Under the pieces are notes generated by a model that made no database searches, had not been told where the DNA came from, and was given only the letters and a program-made list of their open reading frames with translations. A DNA stretch of 64,000 nucleotides from Chromatiales bacterium (GTDB lineage: Bacteria > Pseudomonadota > Gammaproteobacteria > Chromatiales > Chromatiaceae): positions 1-64,000 of the forward strand of contig JANQEV010000043.1 in assembly GCA_028278145.1 (NCBI GenBank), given 5' to 3'. Shown here one piece after another: positions 24,882-31,740 of the stretch (position 1 is the first letter of the stretch; each line of letters begins with the position of its first letter). The translations under genes and the position numbers were made by a program.

Positions 24882-26021
24882 ATGACAAAGCATATCGGGA
24901 TTTTAACGGCGGGGGGAGACAGTCCAGGGCTTAACGCAGCCATAAGGGGAGTATGTAAGGCCGCTCTCGGCAAATACGGCATGGATATTATCGGTTTTCG
25001 TGATGGTTTCCGTGGTCTGATGGAAAACCGCTTTATGCGTATCGACAATGATGTGGTCTCCGGCGTGTTGTCCGTCGGTGGAACCATCCTGGGGACCAGC
25101 AGGGACAAGCCCCATCGCATGATGGTGGGTGGCAAGCAGCAGGACATGACCGATGCCATTGTTGAGAACTATCACGCTAACCATCTGGACGCCCTGGTGT
25201 GCCTGGGTGGTGGGGGTACTCAGAAGAACGCCCTGCGTCTGATGGAGAAAGGCCTGAACATCATTACCCTGCCCAAGACCATCGACCGGGATGTAGCGAA
25301 AACCGATAGCACCTTCGGGTTTGATACCGCCCTGGGTATTGCCACCGATGCCATTGACCGCCTGCACAGTACAGCCCACAGCCACCACCGCATCATCGTG
25401 GTGGAGATCATGGGGCACCGCACCGGCTGGCTGGCCCTGGGTGCCGGTATTGCAGGTGGCGCCGATGTGATCCTGATACCGGAGATCCCATACGATGTGG
25501 AATCCATCTCCCGTGCCATTCTCACCCGGGTACGTGGTGGTAAAAAGTTCAGTATCGTGGCCATGTCCGAAGGCGCCATGTCAGTGGAAGAGGCCAATGC
25601 CATCAGTGCTGCAGAAGAGAAAAAAGAGCGAGCTGAAGACAAGGTGGAGCGCAAGCGGATTAAGGCGGAGCTGAGTCAGATCCACCGCAAGTACACCGAT
25701 CGTACCCTCTCTCTGTCCAATTCACTTGAAGAGTCCACAGGTCTAGAATCCAGGATCACCATCCTGGGCCACCTGCAGCGGGGTGGAACCCCATCGGCAG
25801 CCGACCGCATCATTGCCAGCACCCTGGGTGCCGCCTGTGCTGATCTTATTCACCAGGGGCATTATGGAGTGATGGTGGCCCTGAGCGGAAACAAACCCAT
25901 ACCGGTACCGTTAGATGAGGTGGCTGGTGTACGCAGGGTAATACCTCCTGGTCACCCATGGATAGAAACCGCCCGCAGCCTTGGCGTTTGTCTGGGTGAC
26001 GGCTCACGCCGTACTGACTGA
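24882..26021 (+). CDS. 6-phosphofructokinase family protein
   Basis: It phosphorylates fructose 6-phosphate, using ATP or pyrophosphate. I use the ATG at 24882 (AGGA upstream), giving 379 residues; an upstream ATG at 24843 adds 13 residues without support. Core motifs are [46 protein letters not shown] and [15 protein letters not shown]. The loop that reads GGDGS in E. coli PfkA is GGGGT here, so the aspartate that helps bind magnesium is replaced, and the catalytic TIDND is TIDRD. A lysine/glutamate-rich insert lies near residue 245. The lysine of PKTID is a feature of PPi-using and related clades, so the phosphoryl donor cannot be set by eye. Confidence 0.85.
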   Translation: MTKHIGILTAGGDSPGLNAAIRGVCKAALGKYGMDIIGFRDGFRGLMENRFMRIDNDVVSGVLSVGGTILGTSRDKPHRMMVGGKQQDMTDAIVENYHANHLDALVCLGGGGTQKNALRLMEKGLNIITLPKTIDRDVAKTDSTFGFDTALGIATDAIDRLHSTAHSHHRIIVVEIMGHRTGWLALGAGIAGGADVILIPEIPYDVESISRAILTRVRGGKKFSIVAMSEGAMSVEEANAISAAEEKKERAEDKVERKRIKAELSQIHRKYTDRTLSLSNSLEESTGLESRITILGHLQRGGTPSAADRIIASTLGAACADLIHQGHYGVMVALSGNKPIPVPLDEVAGVRRVIPPGHPWIETARSLGVCLGDGSRRTD

Positions 26022-26647
26022 TGCTGGAACTGGATACCGCCCTGCTGTTCTTTGGATCATCCCTGTTGCTGGGGTTGGCTCCCGGGCCGGATAATCTGTT
26101 CGTGCTGGCACAGGCGGCACAGCGCGGCATCAAGGCTGGTCTGGTGGTTACTCTAGGTCTGTGCACAGGTTTGGTGGTGCACACAACTGCCGTAGCCTTG
26201 GGGTTGGCAGCCCTGTTCATGGCCTCGGCCGTTGCCTTTACCGTCCTTAAGTTTATTGGCGCCGGCTATCTGCTGTATCTCGCCTGGCAGGCGTTTTCAA
26301 ATGGCAGTCGTAGCAAGGCAGGTGGAGAGATAGCACAGTTACCATCCGCCAAGCTGTATAAACGCGGCGTGATCATGAACCTGACCAATCCCAAAGTTTC
26401 ACTGTTCTTCCTGGCCTTCCTGCCCCAGTTTGTACAGGCAGATGCGGCACCGGTGGCACTGCAGATCATGCTCCTGGGGTTGTTGTTTATTCTTGCCACC
26501 ATTCTGGTATTTGGTGGTATCAGCCTGTTGGCTGGCAGTGTAGGGGAGAGGTTCAGACGTTCACCTCGCAGCGGGAGAGTTCTGAACTATCTTAGTGGAA
26601 CCCTGTTTGCAGGGCTGGCTATCCGGCTGGTGCTGGCGGAACGTTAG
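26021..26647 (+). CDS. LysE family amino-acid/metabolite exporter
   Basis: The 208-residue inner-membrane protein has the six-helix LysE/RhtB layout. The signature GLAPGPDNLFVLAQAAQRG lies after the first helix and LTNPKVSLFFLAFLPQFV in the middle. Members export amino acids such as lysine, threonine or homoserine lactone; the substrate here cannot be read from sequence. Its ATG overlaps the stop of the phosphofructokinase gene, so translation is probably coupled, and a HAD hydrolase follows 15 bases later. Confidence 0.9.
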   Translation: MLELDTALLFFGSSLLLGLAPGPDNLFVLAQAAQRGIKAGLVVTLGLCTGLVVHTTAVALGLAALFMASAVAFTVLKFIGAGYLLYLAWQAFSNGSRSKAGGEIAQLPSAKLYKRGVIMNLTNPKVSLFFLAFLPQFVQADAAPVALQIMLLGLLFILATILVFGGISLLAGSVGERFRRSPRSGRVLNYLSGTLFAGLAIRLVLAER

Positions 26648-26662
26648 TATTCGGATATAAAC

Positions 26663-27343
26663 ATGACTATTACCCTGGCATTCGATATCTACGGCACCCT
26701 GATCGATACCCACGGGGTGAAACTTTCACTGGCGGCCATGGTAGGTGAAAAGGCAGATGCCTTCTCCAACCTGTGGCGCGAGAAACAGTTGGAATACTCA
26801 TTCCGGCGTGGACTGATGCAGAACTACCAGGACTTCGCTGTCTGCACCCGCGATGCCCTGGAGTACTGCTGTAAGCAACTGGATGAAGACCTCAGCCCAG
26901 AGCAGAAACAACAACTACTGCAGGAGTATCGTACCCTTCCAGCTTTTCCTGATGTGGAGCCATGCCTGCAGCAACTCAAGGCGCGTGACTATCGCATGTT
27001 CGCCTTCTCCAACGGTGCTGCCAATGCAGTAACAGGTCTGTTGCAACATGCCGGCATAGAAAAATACTTTGATGGCGTGGTAAGCGTGGACGAGATCAAG
27101 AGCTTCAAACCCAACCCGGAGGTTTATAACCACTTCCTGAAACGAACTGGTGTCAACAGCGCCAATGCCTGGTTGGTGTCCAGTAATCCCTTTGATGTTA
27201 TCGGTGCTATCTCGGCAGGAATGTCTGCGGCATGGGTGCAACGGTCACCAAAAGCAGTGTTTGATCCTTGGGGTATAGAACCGACTATTACTGTTTCTAG
27301 TCTTACACAGCTTGATGCTGGTATATCGGATTACACCAACTAA
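26663..27343 (+). CDS. Haloacid dehalogenase type II (HAD superfamily hydrolase)
   Basis: The 226-residue protein matches the L-2-haloacid dehalogenase group. The nucleophile is in LAFDIYGTLIDTHG (Asp8), followed by a helical cap, motif II AFSNGAANAV, the lysine in SFKPNPEVYNH and the last motif WLVSSNPFDVIGA. True substrates of such proteins are often unknown, and activity on halogenated acids is not implied. It is the last gene before the cassette array, and its stop lies at the array edge. Confidence 0.9.
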   Translation: MTITLAFDIYGTLIDTHGVKLSLAAMVGEKADAFSNLWREKQLEYSFRRGLMQNYQDFAVCTRDALEYCCKQLDEDLSPEQKQQLLQEYRTLPAFPDVEPCLQQLKARDYRMFAFSNGAANAVTGLLQHAGIEKYFDGVVSVDEIKSFKPNPEVYNHFLKRTGVNSANAWLVSSNPFDVIGAISAGMSAAWVQRSPKAVFDPWGIEPTITVSSLTQLDAGISDYTN

Positions 27344-27344
27344 C

Positions 27345-27407
27345 CTTTTAGGTTGGGGGCGGCTGGCGAAGCCAGACGTCCTGCGCAGGGCTGGAGGGCA
27401 GGAGTAA
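27345..27407 (-). repeat. GC-rich element at the array edge, copy 1
   Basis: This stretch shares its core with 28876-28950: both read TTTTAGG, a few bases, GGGGCGGCTGG, two to three bases, then AAGCCAGACG on the plus strand. GGCTGGCGAAGCC is a small perfect hairpin here. It may be the 3' half of a worn attC site, an unrelated small repeat, or a terminator for the HAD gene, whose stop is at the border. Confidence 0.45.
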
Positions 27408-27517
27408 ACCTAACATCAGTATTAAGGTGCGGCTTGCCACGAATTGACCAGACGTCCCAGCCAGCATTGCTGGCGACGTGAATTACTTATGTTGCCTACT
27501 AGTTCCTCTCGTTAGAG
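27408..27517 (-). other. attC-like recombination site
   Basis: On the minus strand the site opens CTCTAACG, which contains the stop of the 27512-28228 gene, and closes GTTAGGT (27408-27414), fitting GTTRRRY. Between them is a hairpin ACGTC...GCCAGCAATGCTGGC...GACGT. It is longer (110 bases) than the other sites and the outer arms pair less well, so the call is moderate. Confidence 0.5.
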
Positions 27518-28228
27518 TTGACTAACTATTCCTCTGGAAATTACAGGTGAGCTATTTCGCATTGATTTCTTGAGCGCAGGAACATTTGCTAATAAAGATT
27601 CAAAGTTTGGATAAGTTTTTGGTTGATGTTCTGGATAGTAAATAATTTCATCTAAACGATGTAATTCTTCTCCGTAATTAAACAGCTGATGATAGAGTAA
27701 CTCCTTGTTTTTCGAATCAACCATTCTGGCTCCTACACGAACCCAGAGCTTGTAATCAGAAGATCCTGCCGGGGAAACATACCCAGAAACAACGTGCCAA
27801 ACATCTAAAATAGCATCTGCATCCGTTTGAATTTGTGAATAATCTGGCATCTTTTTATCATTATACTTAGGCCTTTCTTTATCTATAAGAACGACATTGT
27901 ACCCGGATTTTTCCAGTTTCCTGGTAAGTTCTATTTGCAGGCTTTTTCCAAGATTAACATCGTTCTTTTTTAGTTTATTGGTTAACTTTTCACTGTTTGA
28001 TACACCTCTGTGACCTTCGATTAAACCGCCAATTAAACCAAATGCCATACCAACACCACCAATGTTAAACGCCATGTATTCTTTTGGCTCCGGAACGCCA
28101 AGTAGTGCAATTGTTTTAATATGCGTGCTTTTTGCTTTGTCAAATTTCTGCTGAGGAATATTTGCACATCCCGTCAGAATAATAAGGACAGCGATAGTTG
28201 TAGTTAACTTTCTTATTATTGTTTTCAT
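27512..28228 (-). CDS. Cassette-encoded lipoprotein of unknown function
   Basis: The 238-residue protein starts with a signal peptide and a lipobox (LIILTGCANIPQQ, cysteine at residue 21), so it is probably anchored to the outer or inner membrane. A glycine-rich hydrophobic stretch (MAFNIGGVGMAFGLIGGLIEG, in two adjacent pieces) lies near residues 53-73. The rest is mixed alpha/beta with no motif I recognise; the middle (LDVWHVVSGYVSP, LWVRVGARMVD) resembles lipoproteins that bind or process a periplasmic ligand. The start has GGAG upstream. The stop lies inside an attC-like site, supporting cassette origin. Confidence 0.7.
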   Translation of the reverse strand: MKTIIRKLTTTIAVLIILTGCANIPQQKFDKAKSTHIKTIALLGVPEPKEYMAFNIGGVGMAFGLIGGLIEGHRGVSNSEKLTNKLKKNDVNLGKSLQIELTRKLEKSGYNVVLIDKERPKYNDKKMPDYSQIQTDADAILDVWHVVSGYVSPAGSSDYKLWVRVGARMVDSKNKELLYHQLFNYGEELHRLDEIIYYPEHQPKTYPNFESLLANVPALKKSMRNSSPVISRGIVSQL

Positions 28229-28290
28229 TTTGTCTCCGTGATTTATGAATAATTTGTTCCATGCTTGCCCTGATACAGGTCATGGCAAAG

Positions 28291-28361
28291 ATATAACTCC
28301 AAGTTAAGCTGCGGAATGCTTGGTTACAAGATGGTTTTGCGAGCGACTTGACTTGTTATAT
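28291..28361 (-). other. attC recombination site
   Basis: The ends are perfect complements: ATATAAC on the minus strand at 28361 and GTTATAT at 28297. Inside, AAGTCAAG pairs with CTTAACTT except for one base. The stop codon (TAA) of the 28356-28853 gene lies inside the first arm. This R and L box layout with a 71-base length fits integron attC sites. Confidence 0.75.
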
Positions 28362-28853
28362 GCTCGGCTTTGGAATCGGTTCACCTTTAATGTGCATCTG
28401 ACCAACCACCTTAACTATTACAAGCCGACCATTTTCGACGGCAAGATCAGTAACCGCTAGCGTTTCCGAACTTATCATTTGCTCACCTGCTAGGAATTCT
28501 TCCTGCACTATCGAAACGACCTGGGCTTTTGTTCCATCACTTTCCATATCCGTCTGCAAACGGGTGTACTTATAGCTCGGACCGATTGCATCCCAAGCTT
28601 GCTGTGTCATCTCCAAGTACTGCTGCTTATTGAGTTTAACCTTCACGTTTCCTTGGGGTGTTGGCATTTCAATGGTTATGCTTGCCCGATCGCTGAGAAA
28701 GCGTGCGATTTTTGAGACATCACGAGCCTCCGTAGCCGAATCGATTTGTGCCAATAGTTCCTGTAACTCTGAATTACTGAAAGCGAACACTGGACTTGAT
28801 AGAACGGCGAATACAAGTACTGAAATATAAGCCTTTATACATTTTCTAAACAT
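28356..28853 (-). CDS. Cassette-encoded exported protein, NTF2-like (tentative)
   Basis: I start at the ATG at 28853 (MFRKCIKAYIS...), which has GGA six bases upstream; the frame is open further but that part is noncoding repeat. The 165-residue product has a signal peptide ending SSPVFA. The mature part has a helix-rich start (LQELLAQIDSATEARD) and then beta-strand segments (ASITIEMPTPQGNVKVKLNKQ, KAQVVSIVQEEF), a layout seen in SnoaL/NTF2-like proteins. No catalytic motif is evident. The stop is within an attC site. Confidence 0.65.
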   Translation of the reverse strand: MFRKCIKAYISVLVFAVLSSPVFAFSNSELQELLAQIDSATEARDVSKIARFLSDRASITIEMPTPQGNVKVKLNKQQYLEMTQQAWDAIGPSYKYTRLQTDMESDGTKAQVVSIVQEEFLAGEQMISSETLAVTDLAVENGRLVIVKVVGQMHIKGEPIPKPSI

Positions 28854-28875
28854 TCTCATTCCTTCCTTTTTCATA

Positions 28876-28950
28876 TATAACGTTTTAGGGATGGGGCGGC
28901 TGGATAAGCCAGACGCCAGCACAGGGGCGTAGGCCCGAAGCAAACTCGAT
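28876..28950 (-). repeat. GC-rich element, copy 2; degenerate attC-like site
   Basis: It follows the small membrane protein gene 28975-29205 in the position of its attC. On the minus strand it shares with the 27345 copy the block GTCTGGCTT..CCAGCCGCCCCA and then CCTAAAACGTTATA. The last part resembles the right arm of an attC (compare AAAACGTTAGA in the 30408 site), but I find no matching left arm, so the site looks incomplete. Confidence 0.45.
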
Positions 28951-28974
28951 CTGTGGTCATGTGGATTACTACAG

Positions 28975-29205
28975 TCATAGTCTTAGCCCAGGATTTGCCA
29001 GACCTACGAAAAACCAAATAGTTTCTACGATTAATAGACATAGTGCATACAGCCTAAGTTGCTCTGCTGTCCACCACCCAGTAAACCAATCTATTATGAA
29101 AAATGCTCTCCAACCCTCTAGCCATTTAGCACCGCCCCACCTTATTATCCACAGCCAGAATAAGGCAGATAGTAAATAAATAAGTATCCATACAATTAGT
29201 GACAT
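28975..29205 (-). CDS. Cassette-encoded small membrane protein
   Basis: The 76-residue product is strongly hydrophobic and tryptophan-rich, with three likely transmembrane segments: residues 3-22 (LIVWILIYLLSALFWLWII), about 33-42 and 50-70 (LRLYALCLLIVETIWFFV). It has no recognisable family. It is preceded by the 29224-29284 attC and followed by a degenerate site, so it occupies its own cassette. A coding role is supported by position, a fair start and membrane character, not by homology. Confidence 0.55.
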   Translation of the reverse strand: MSLIVWILIYLLSALFWLWIIRWGGAKWLEGWRAFFIIDWFTGWWTAEQLRLYALCLLIVETIWFFVGLANPGLRL

Positions 29206-29223
29206 ATGTCGATATCTCTTTAC

Positions 29224-29284
29224 ACATAACGCCTAAATAACTGGGGTAGATTGAGCGCCAGTGAAATCTGCATCTGTGTTAATT
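29224..29284 (-). other. attC-like recombination site
   Basis: Minus-strand ends are AATTAAC (29284) and GTTATGT (29230-29224), with AGGC before the right end as in many attC sites. GCAGATT inside pairs with AATCTAC except one position. It starts seven bases after the stop of the 29291-30028 gene. Pairing of the outer arms is incomplete. Confidence 0.6.
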
Positions 29285-29290
29285 ATCTTT

Positions 29291-30028
29291 TTAGCTGCCT
29301 AGTTCTTTTTTGGCCAATGTAATCCATTTTTTATTGAGTGAACTATAGTGTTTACCAGACACCTTAGATGAACTGACGATTTCAACTAGCAATGAATTCG
29401 CCTTTTCAGTTTCGCCTTGTTGCCGTAATAAAGAAGCATAATGATATTTGGCCTCTGCACCTGAATAGTAACCAGCTAAGACCCGATATTCCTCAAAAGC
29501 TTGAGATAACTCACCGAGTGCCTCTACAGTTTTTGCAAAAAGCAGATGTGCCTCTTGGTTCTTGTATTCAGGGTTCTTTTCGATCAACAGCTCGAGAATT
29601 CGCTTTGATTCGGCATAATTACCTAGAAAATACTCTGCTTTGGCGAGCCCAAACATAATCTCAGGATCATCTTCATGAATGCCGACAAGTGATTTCTCGT
29701 AAAGGCATTTTGCCTCTTCGTACATTGTTTTGCTCATGCACTCATCGGCAAGCTTAAGTGAGTTCTCTACAGTATTGGATATCGAATAGTTTTGTGTTGC
29801 TGTGTTAATTCCCTTGTTCGGGTTGATGATTTTCCCCAAGCTTTGAGAAGCCTTTCTGGCTGTACGGCTTCCCATTAATTCCGGGATGACTTCAAGTATC
29901 ACGTAAGCGATAGAGCCAGCCCCAGGGAGCATTACAACAACCCATATCCACATAGTGTTTCTGCCAGTTTTTATTACGTGGACAACGAGAGCTACTTGTA
30001 CGATTAATGATAAAGCAATAAATGGCAT
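29291..30028 (-). CDS. Cassette-encoded membrane protein with PLDc_N-like helices and TPRs
   Basis: The 245-residue protein begins with two hydrophobic helices (MPFIALSLIVQVALVVHVI and WIWVVVMLPGAGSIAYVIL) resembling the PLDc_N module found at the start of some membrane phospholipases and signalling proteins. It has no phospholipase HKD motif. From about residue 85 the sequence is tetratricopeptide-like: YEEAKCLYEKSLVG, EIMFGLAKAEYFLGNYAES, AHLLFAKTVEALGELSQAFEEY, AKYHYASLLRQQGETEKA. It is therefore a membrane-anchored scaffold of unknown partner. The start has AAGGA upstream; the attC follows within ten bases. Confidence 0.7.
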   Translation of the reverse strand: MPFIALSLIVQVALVVHVIKTGRNTMWIWVVVMLPGAGSIAYVILEVIPELMGSRTARKASQSLGKIINPNKGINTATQNYSISNTVENSLKLADECMSKTMYEEAKCLYEKSLVGIHEDDPEIMFGLAKAEYFLGNYAESKRILELLIEKNPEYKNQEAHLLFAKTVEALGELSQAFEEYRVLAGYYSGAEAKYHYASLLRQQGETEKANSLLVEIVSSSKVSGKHYSSLNKKWITLAKKELGS

Positions 30029-30063
30029 ATTATGTTCCTTTTCATACCAGTTGTTACTTATAC

Positions 30064-30136
30064 GGCTAACGCTTAAATGAGGGGCGCAAAGCGAAGTGGA
30101 GCATCCCTGCGAGCGATAGTGAACGACTTGTTAGAA
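30064..30136 (-). other. attC recombination site
   Basis: This is the clearest site. On the minus strand it reads TTCTAACAAGTCG at the left and TTTAAGCGTTAGCC at the right, close to textbook attC ends. The inner part has AGGGATGC and GCGCCCCT, which form the stem. It begins four bases after the stop of the 30140-30376 gene and is 73 bases long. Confidence 0.85.
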
Positions 30137-30139
30137 GTA

Positions 30140-30376
30140 TTAGCAGCGTTCCCAAATTACCTCCATGTCTTCATTGTCACCAAGCGCTGATTCAAGCATT
30201 TTTATAAATGATTGCTCTGCGCCTTTCTCTTTCATGATTTCTAACTGTGTTCTATTTATCCAATAATCTTTATCTTCACTATGCTCTTCTTCAAGCTCAT
30301 CAATTAGGTACTGAAGCTCTGCTTCTGTGATAGAGCTTATGTGCTCACCTGTATCTTTGTTTTTCAAAGTAATCAT
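30140..30376 (-). CDS. Cassette-encoded small acidic protein
   Basis: The 78-residue product is acidic (many Glu and Asp), begins with two short strands (ITLKNKDTGEHISSIT) and continues in helices (EAELQYLIDELEEEH). I do not recognise the family, though small proteins of this look are common in integron arrays. A strong AGGAGG lies eight bases before the ATG. The attC starts four bases past the stop. Confidence 0.7.
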   Translation of the reverse strand: MITLKNKDTGEHISSITEAELQYLIDELEEEHSEDKDYWINRTQLEIMKEKGAEQSFIKMLESALGDNEDMEVIWERC

Positions 30377-30407
30377 AATTTACCTCCTTAGTTTATATTT
30401 GTTTAAC

Positions 30408-30468
30408 TTCTAACGTTTTTGTAAAAGGAGCGACGTCAGGAGAGTCCTTTTGATAAACTTGTTATCTC
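30408..30468 (-). other. attC recombination site
   Basis: Minus-strand ends are GAGATAACAAG and AAACGTTAGAA. AAAAGGA pairs perfectly with TCCTTTT inside, and GTTT pairs with AAAC next to it with two unpaired bases on one side, as expected for the unpaired bases that direct integrase. The stop of the upstream (30462-30988) cassette gene lies in the left arm. Confidence 0.75.
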
Positions 30469-30988
30469 TTAAATTTGATGTTCTCAAAGGCCATGACCGC
30501 TTGATTGGTATAATTGCCATTAAACGTAGAAAAATCTTGTGTATGGAAACTGAATATCTTCGATTTGAAAATAAGACAGTACATAACACCATGAACATCT
30601 TTGCCCCGTACCTTACCACTCCATGCTACTTTTGCAGCAGGCTGGCCTGAAATTTCGACGAACTCTATTTTTTGCTTTATGAAACGCTCCCTCCTTCTTT
30701 CGACACCCCCAAGAATTGTAAAAGATATTGCTTCGAACCAGCCCTTAGCTCATCAGCTGACATTTGAGGGAATTTCTTGCCAGGCTTCCAAATAGTTATT
30801 TGAAGTAGTGTCCTGCTATCCGGCCCATGCGGATAAGTGAAAGCTGTAGAGCTTGCACCTTGCCCAATGTTATGTGTAATCGGGCCCTCAAATCCTTCTG
30901 GTATTTTTATTGAGCCATCGCCGAAGTCATAAGCCTGGATATATCCAGGAATCATGATGATTAAAAGTAATATGCTTCGTAACTTCAC
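30462..30988 (-). pseudogene. Cassette-encoded exported protein with a one-base frameshift
   Basis: From the GTG at 30988 a signal peptide (ILLLIIMIPGYIQA) and about 95 residues are read, including GFEGPITHNIGQG and LLQITIWKPGKKF. The frame then ends early at 30677. In the neighbouring frame the protein continues sensibly (IKQKIEFVEISGQPAAKVAW, MYCLIFKSKIFSFHTQDF) to a stop at 30462, exactly inside the attC left arm. Adding one base in the five-G run at 30706-30710 would join the two halves into about 175 residues. Either the gene is broken or the sequence has a homopolymer error. Function unknown. Confidence 0.65.
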
Positions 30989-31277
30989 AATTCTTCCATA
31001 GAGAGATGACAGTTGATTATGTAGCTGCGCCCAATATTGTGTTGTGCAGCCAAGTATCTATAGGAATTTGCTGAAAGGCTGAGATGCGGTGTGGTGGTCA
31101 GCATCCTGCCGTTCTTTTCATTCCATGTGTATACAAAGGTTATCAGAGAATGCGGTTTTGAGAAACTGGCTAGTTTTAACTGGATCTAGTAGTGGCTACT
31201 ACACTCTACTTATAGGTGGTTAATACCTGATAGTTTTTGCCTGCCTATCCGGTATCCATCGCATTCCTGGATTAGAC
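30989..31277. other. Upstream edge of the cassette array
   Basis: I looked here for an attI, a last attC arm or an integrase and found none. A weak inverted repeat CTGCGCCC...TTGTGCAG occurs at 31024-31051. No reading frame of interest is present; promoters for the first cassette gene and for the DUF3012 gene should be here. Confidence 0.4.
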
Positions 31278-31454
31278 ATGAGTGGTGGCATTAAATCCTT
31301 ATTACTTACATTCCTAATGACGTCAATGTTGACGGCATGTGCCCAGGTTGGGAGTGAGCGCTGGTGTCGTAATCTGCAGGAGACACCCAAGACAGAGTGG
31401 AGTATCCAGGAGGCTTCAGATTACTCCAGGCACTGCCTGTTTAAGTTCAGATAG
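31278..31454 (+). CDS. DUF3012 family small lipoprotein
   Basis: The 58-residue product is short but convincing. A signal peptide ends in a lipobox (SMLTACAQVG, cysteine at residue 21), and the mature part, GSERWCRNLQETPKTEW followed by EASDYSRHCLF, matches the DUF3012 pattern with two conserved cysteines, a tryptophan before the first and a W...EA..Y..HC block. The family is of unknown function and found in marine gammaproteobacteria. It stands alone between the cassette array and the hydrolase gene. Confidence 0.75.
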   Translation: MSGGIKSLLLTFLMTSMLTACAQVGSERWCRNLQETPKTEWSIQEASDYSRHCLFKFR

Positions 31455-31740
31455 CTCAGCTCTTTTTTATTTATCTAATCGAAAACTGAATCTGTATCTG
31501 GATTCTGTGCGTATCTGGATCGGGGCATACTGCGTCCGCATCTGTTTCTGCTGGTTGAAGATACGGCTGCGCTGCTTGGCGCCTTAATGAAAAAGCATTT
31601 AAAAACAATATGTTGCAGAATAAGGGAGGGTCTTGTAATTTTATATCGTACAACTGCCATAATTATTTATACAGCCCTGATTCAGAGCGGGGTTGATTAT
31701 TAAGCTGTTTCATTGAGAACAGATGGGTTAGAGCGGCCAG

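Larger units (their letters stand above)
27345..30988 (-). mobile_element. Array of gene cassettes with attC-like sites and no integrase in view (CALIN)
   Basis: Six short genes, all on the minus strand, each end in or within a few bases of a site that resembles an integron attC (a stem-loop bounded by RYYYAAC- and GTTRRRY-like ends). Four sites (28291-28361, 29224-29284, 30064-30136, 30408-30468) are clear to fair and one (27408-27517) is fair; one gene (28975-29205) has only a degenerate site. Four of the six genes have their stop codon inside or right at the attC start, typical of cassettes. No tyrosine recombinase IntI or attI is seen in the window. The genes are short, unrelated and mostly of unknown function, and base use is more A/T-rich than in the flanks. 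The upstream edge is not defined. Confidence 0.75.

Noticed and set aside
30410-30650. Short frames on both strands (30410-30619 and 30450-30650)
   Set aside because: They cover the second half of the frameshifted cassette gene, whose frame gives a sensible protein ending in the attC.
27345-31277. Complete integron
   Set aside because: No tyrosine recombinase gene and no attI-like site are found, so only a cassette cluster is supported.
31339-31587. Plus-strand frame of 82 codons
   Set aside because: It overlaps the DUF3012 lipoprotein in another frame and lacks a ribosome site; the lipoprotein is better supported.
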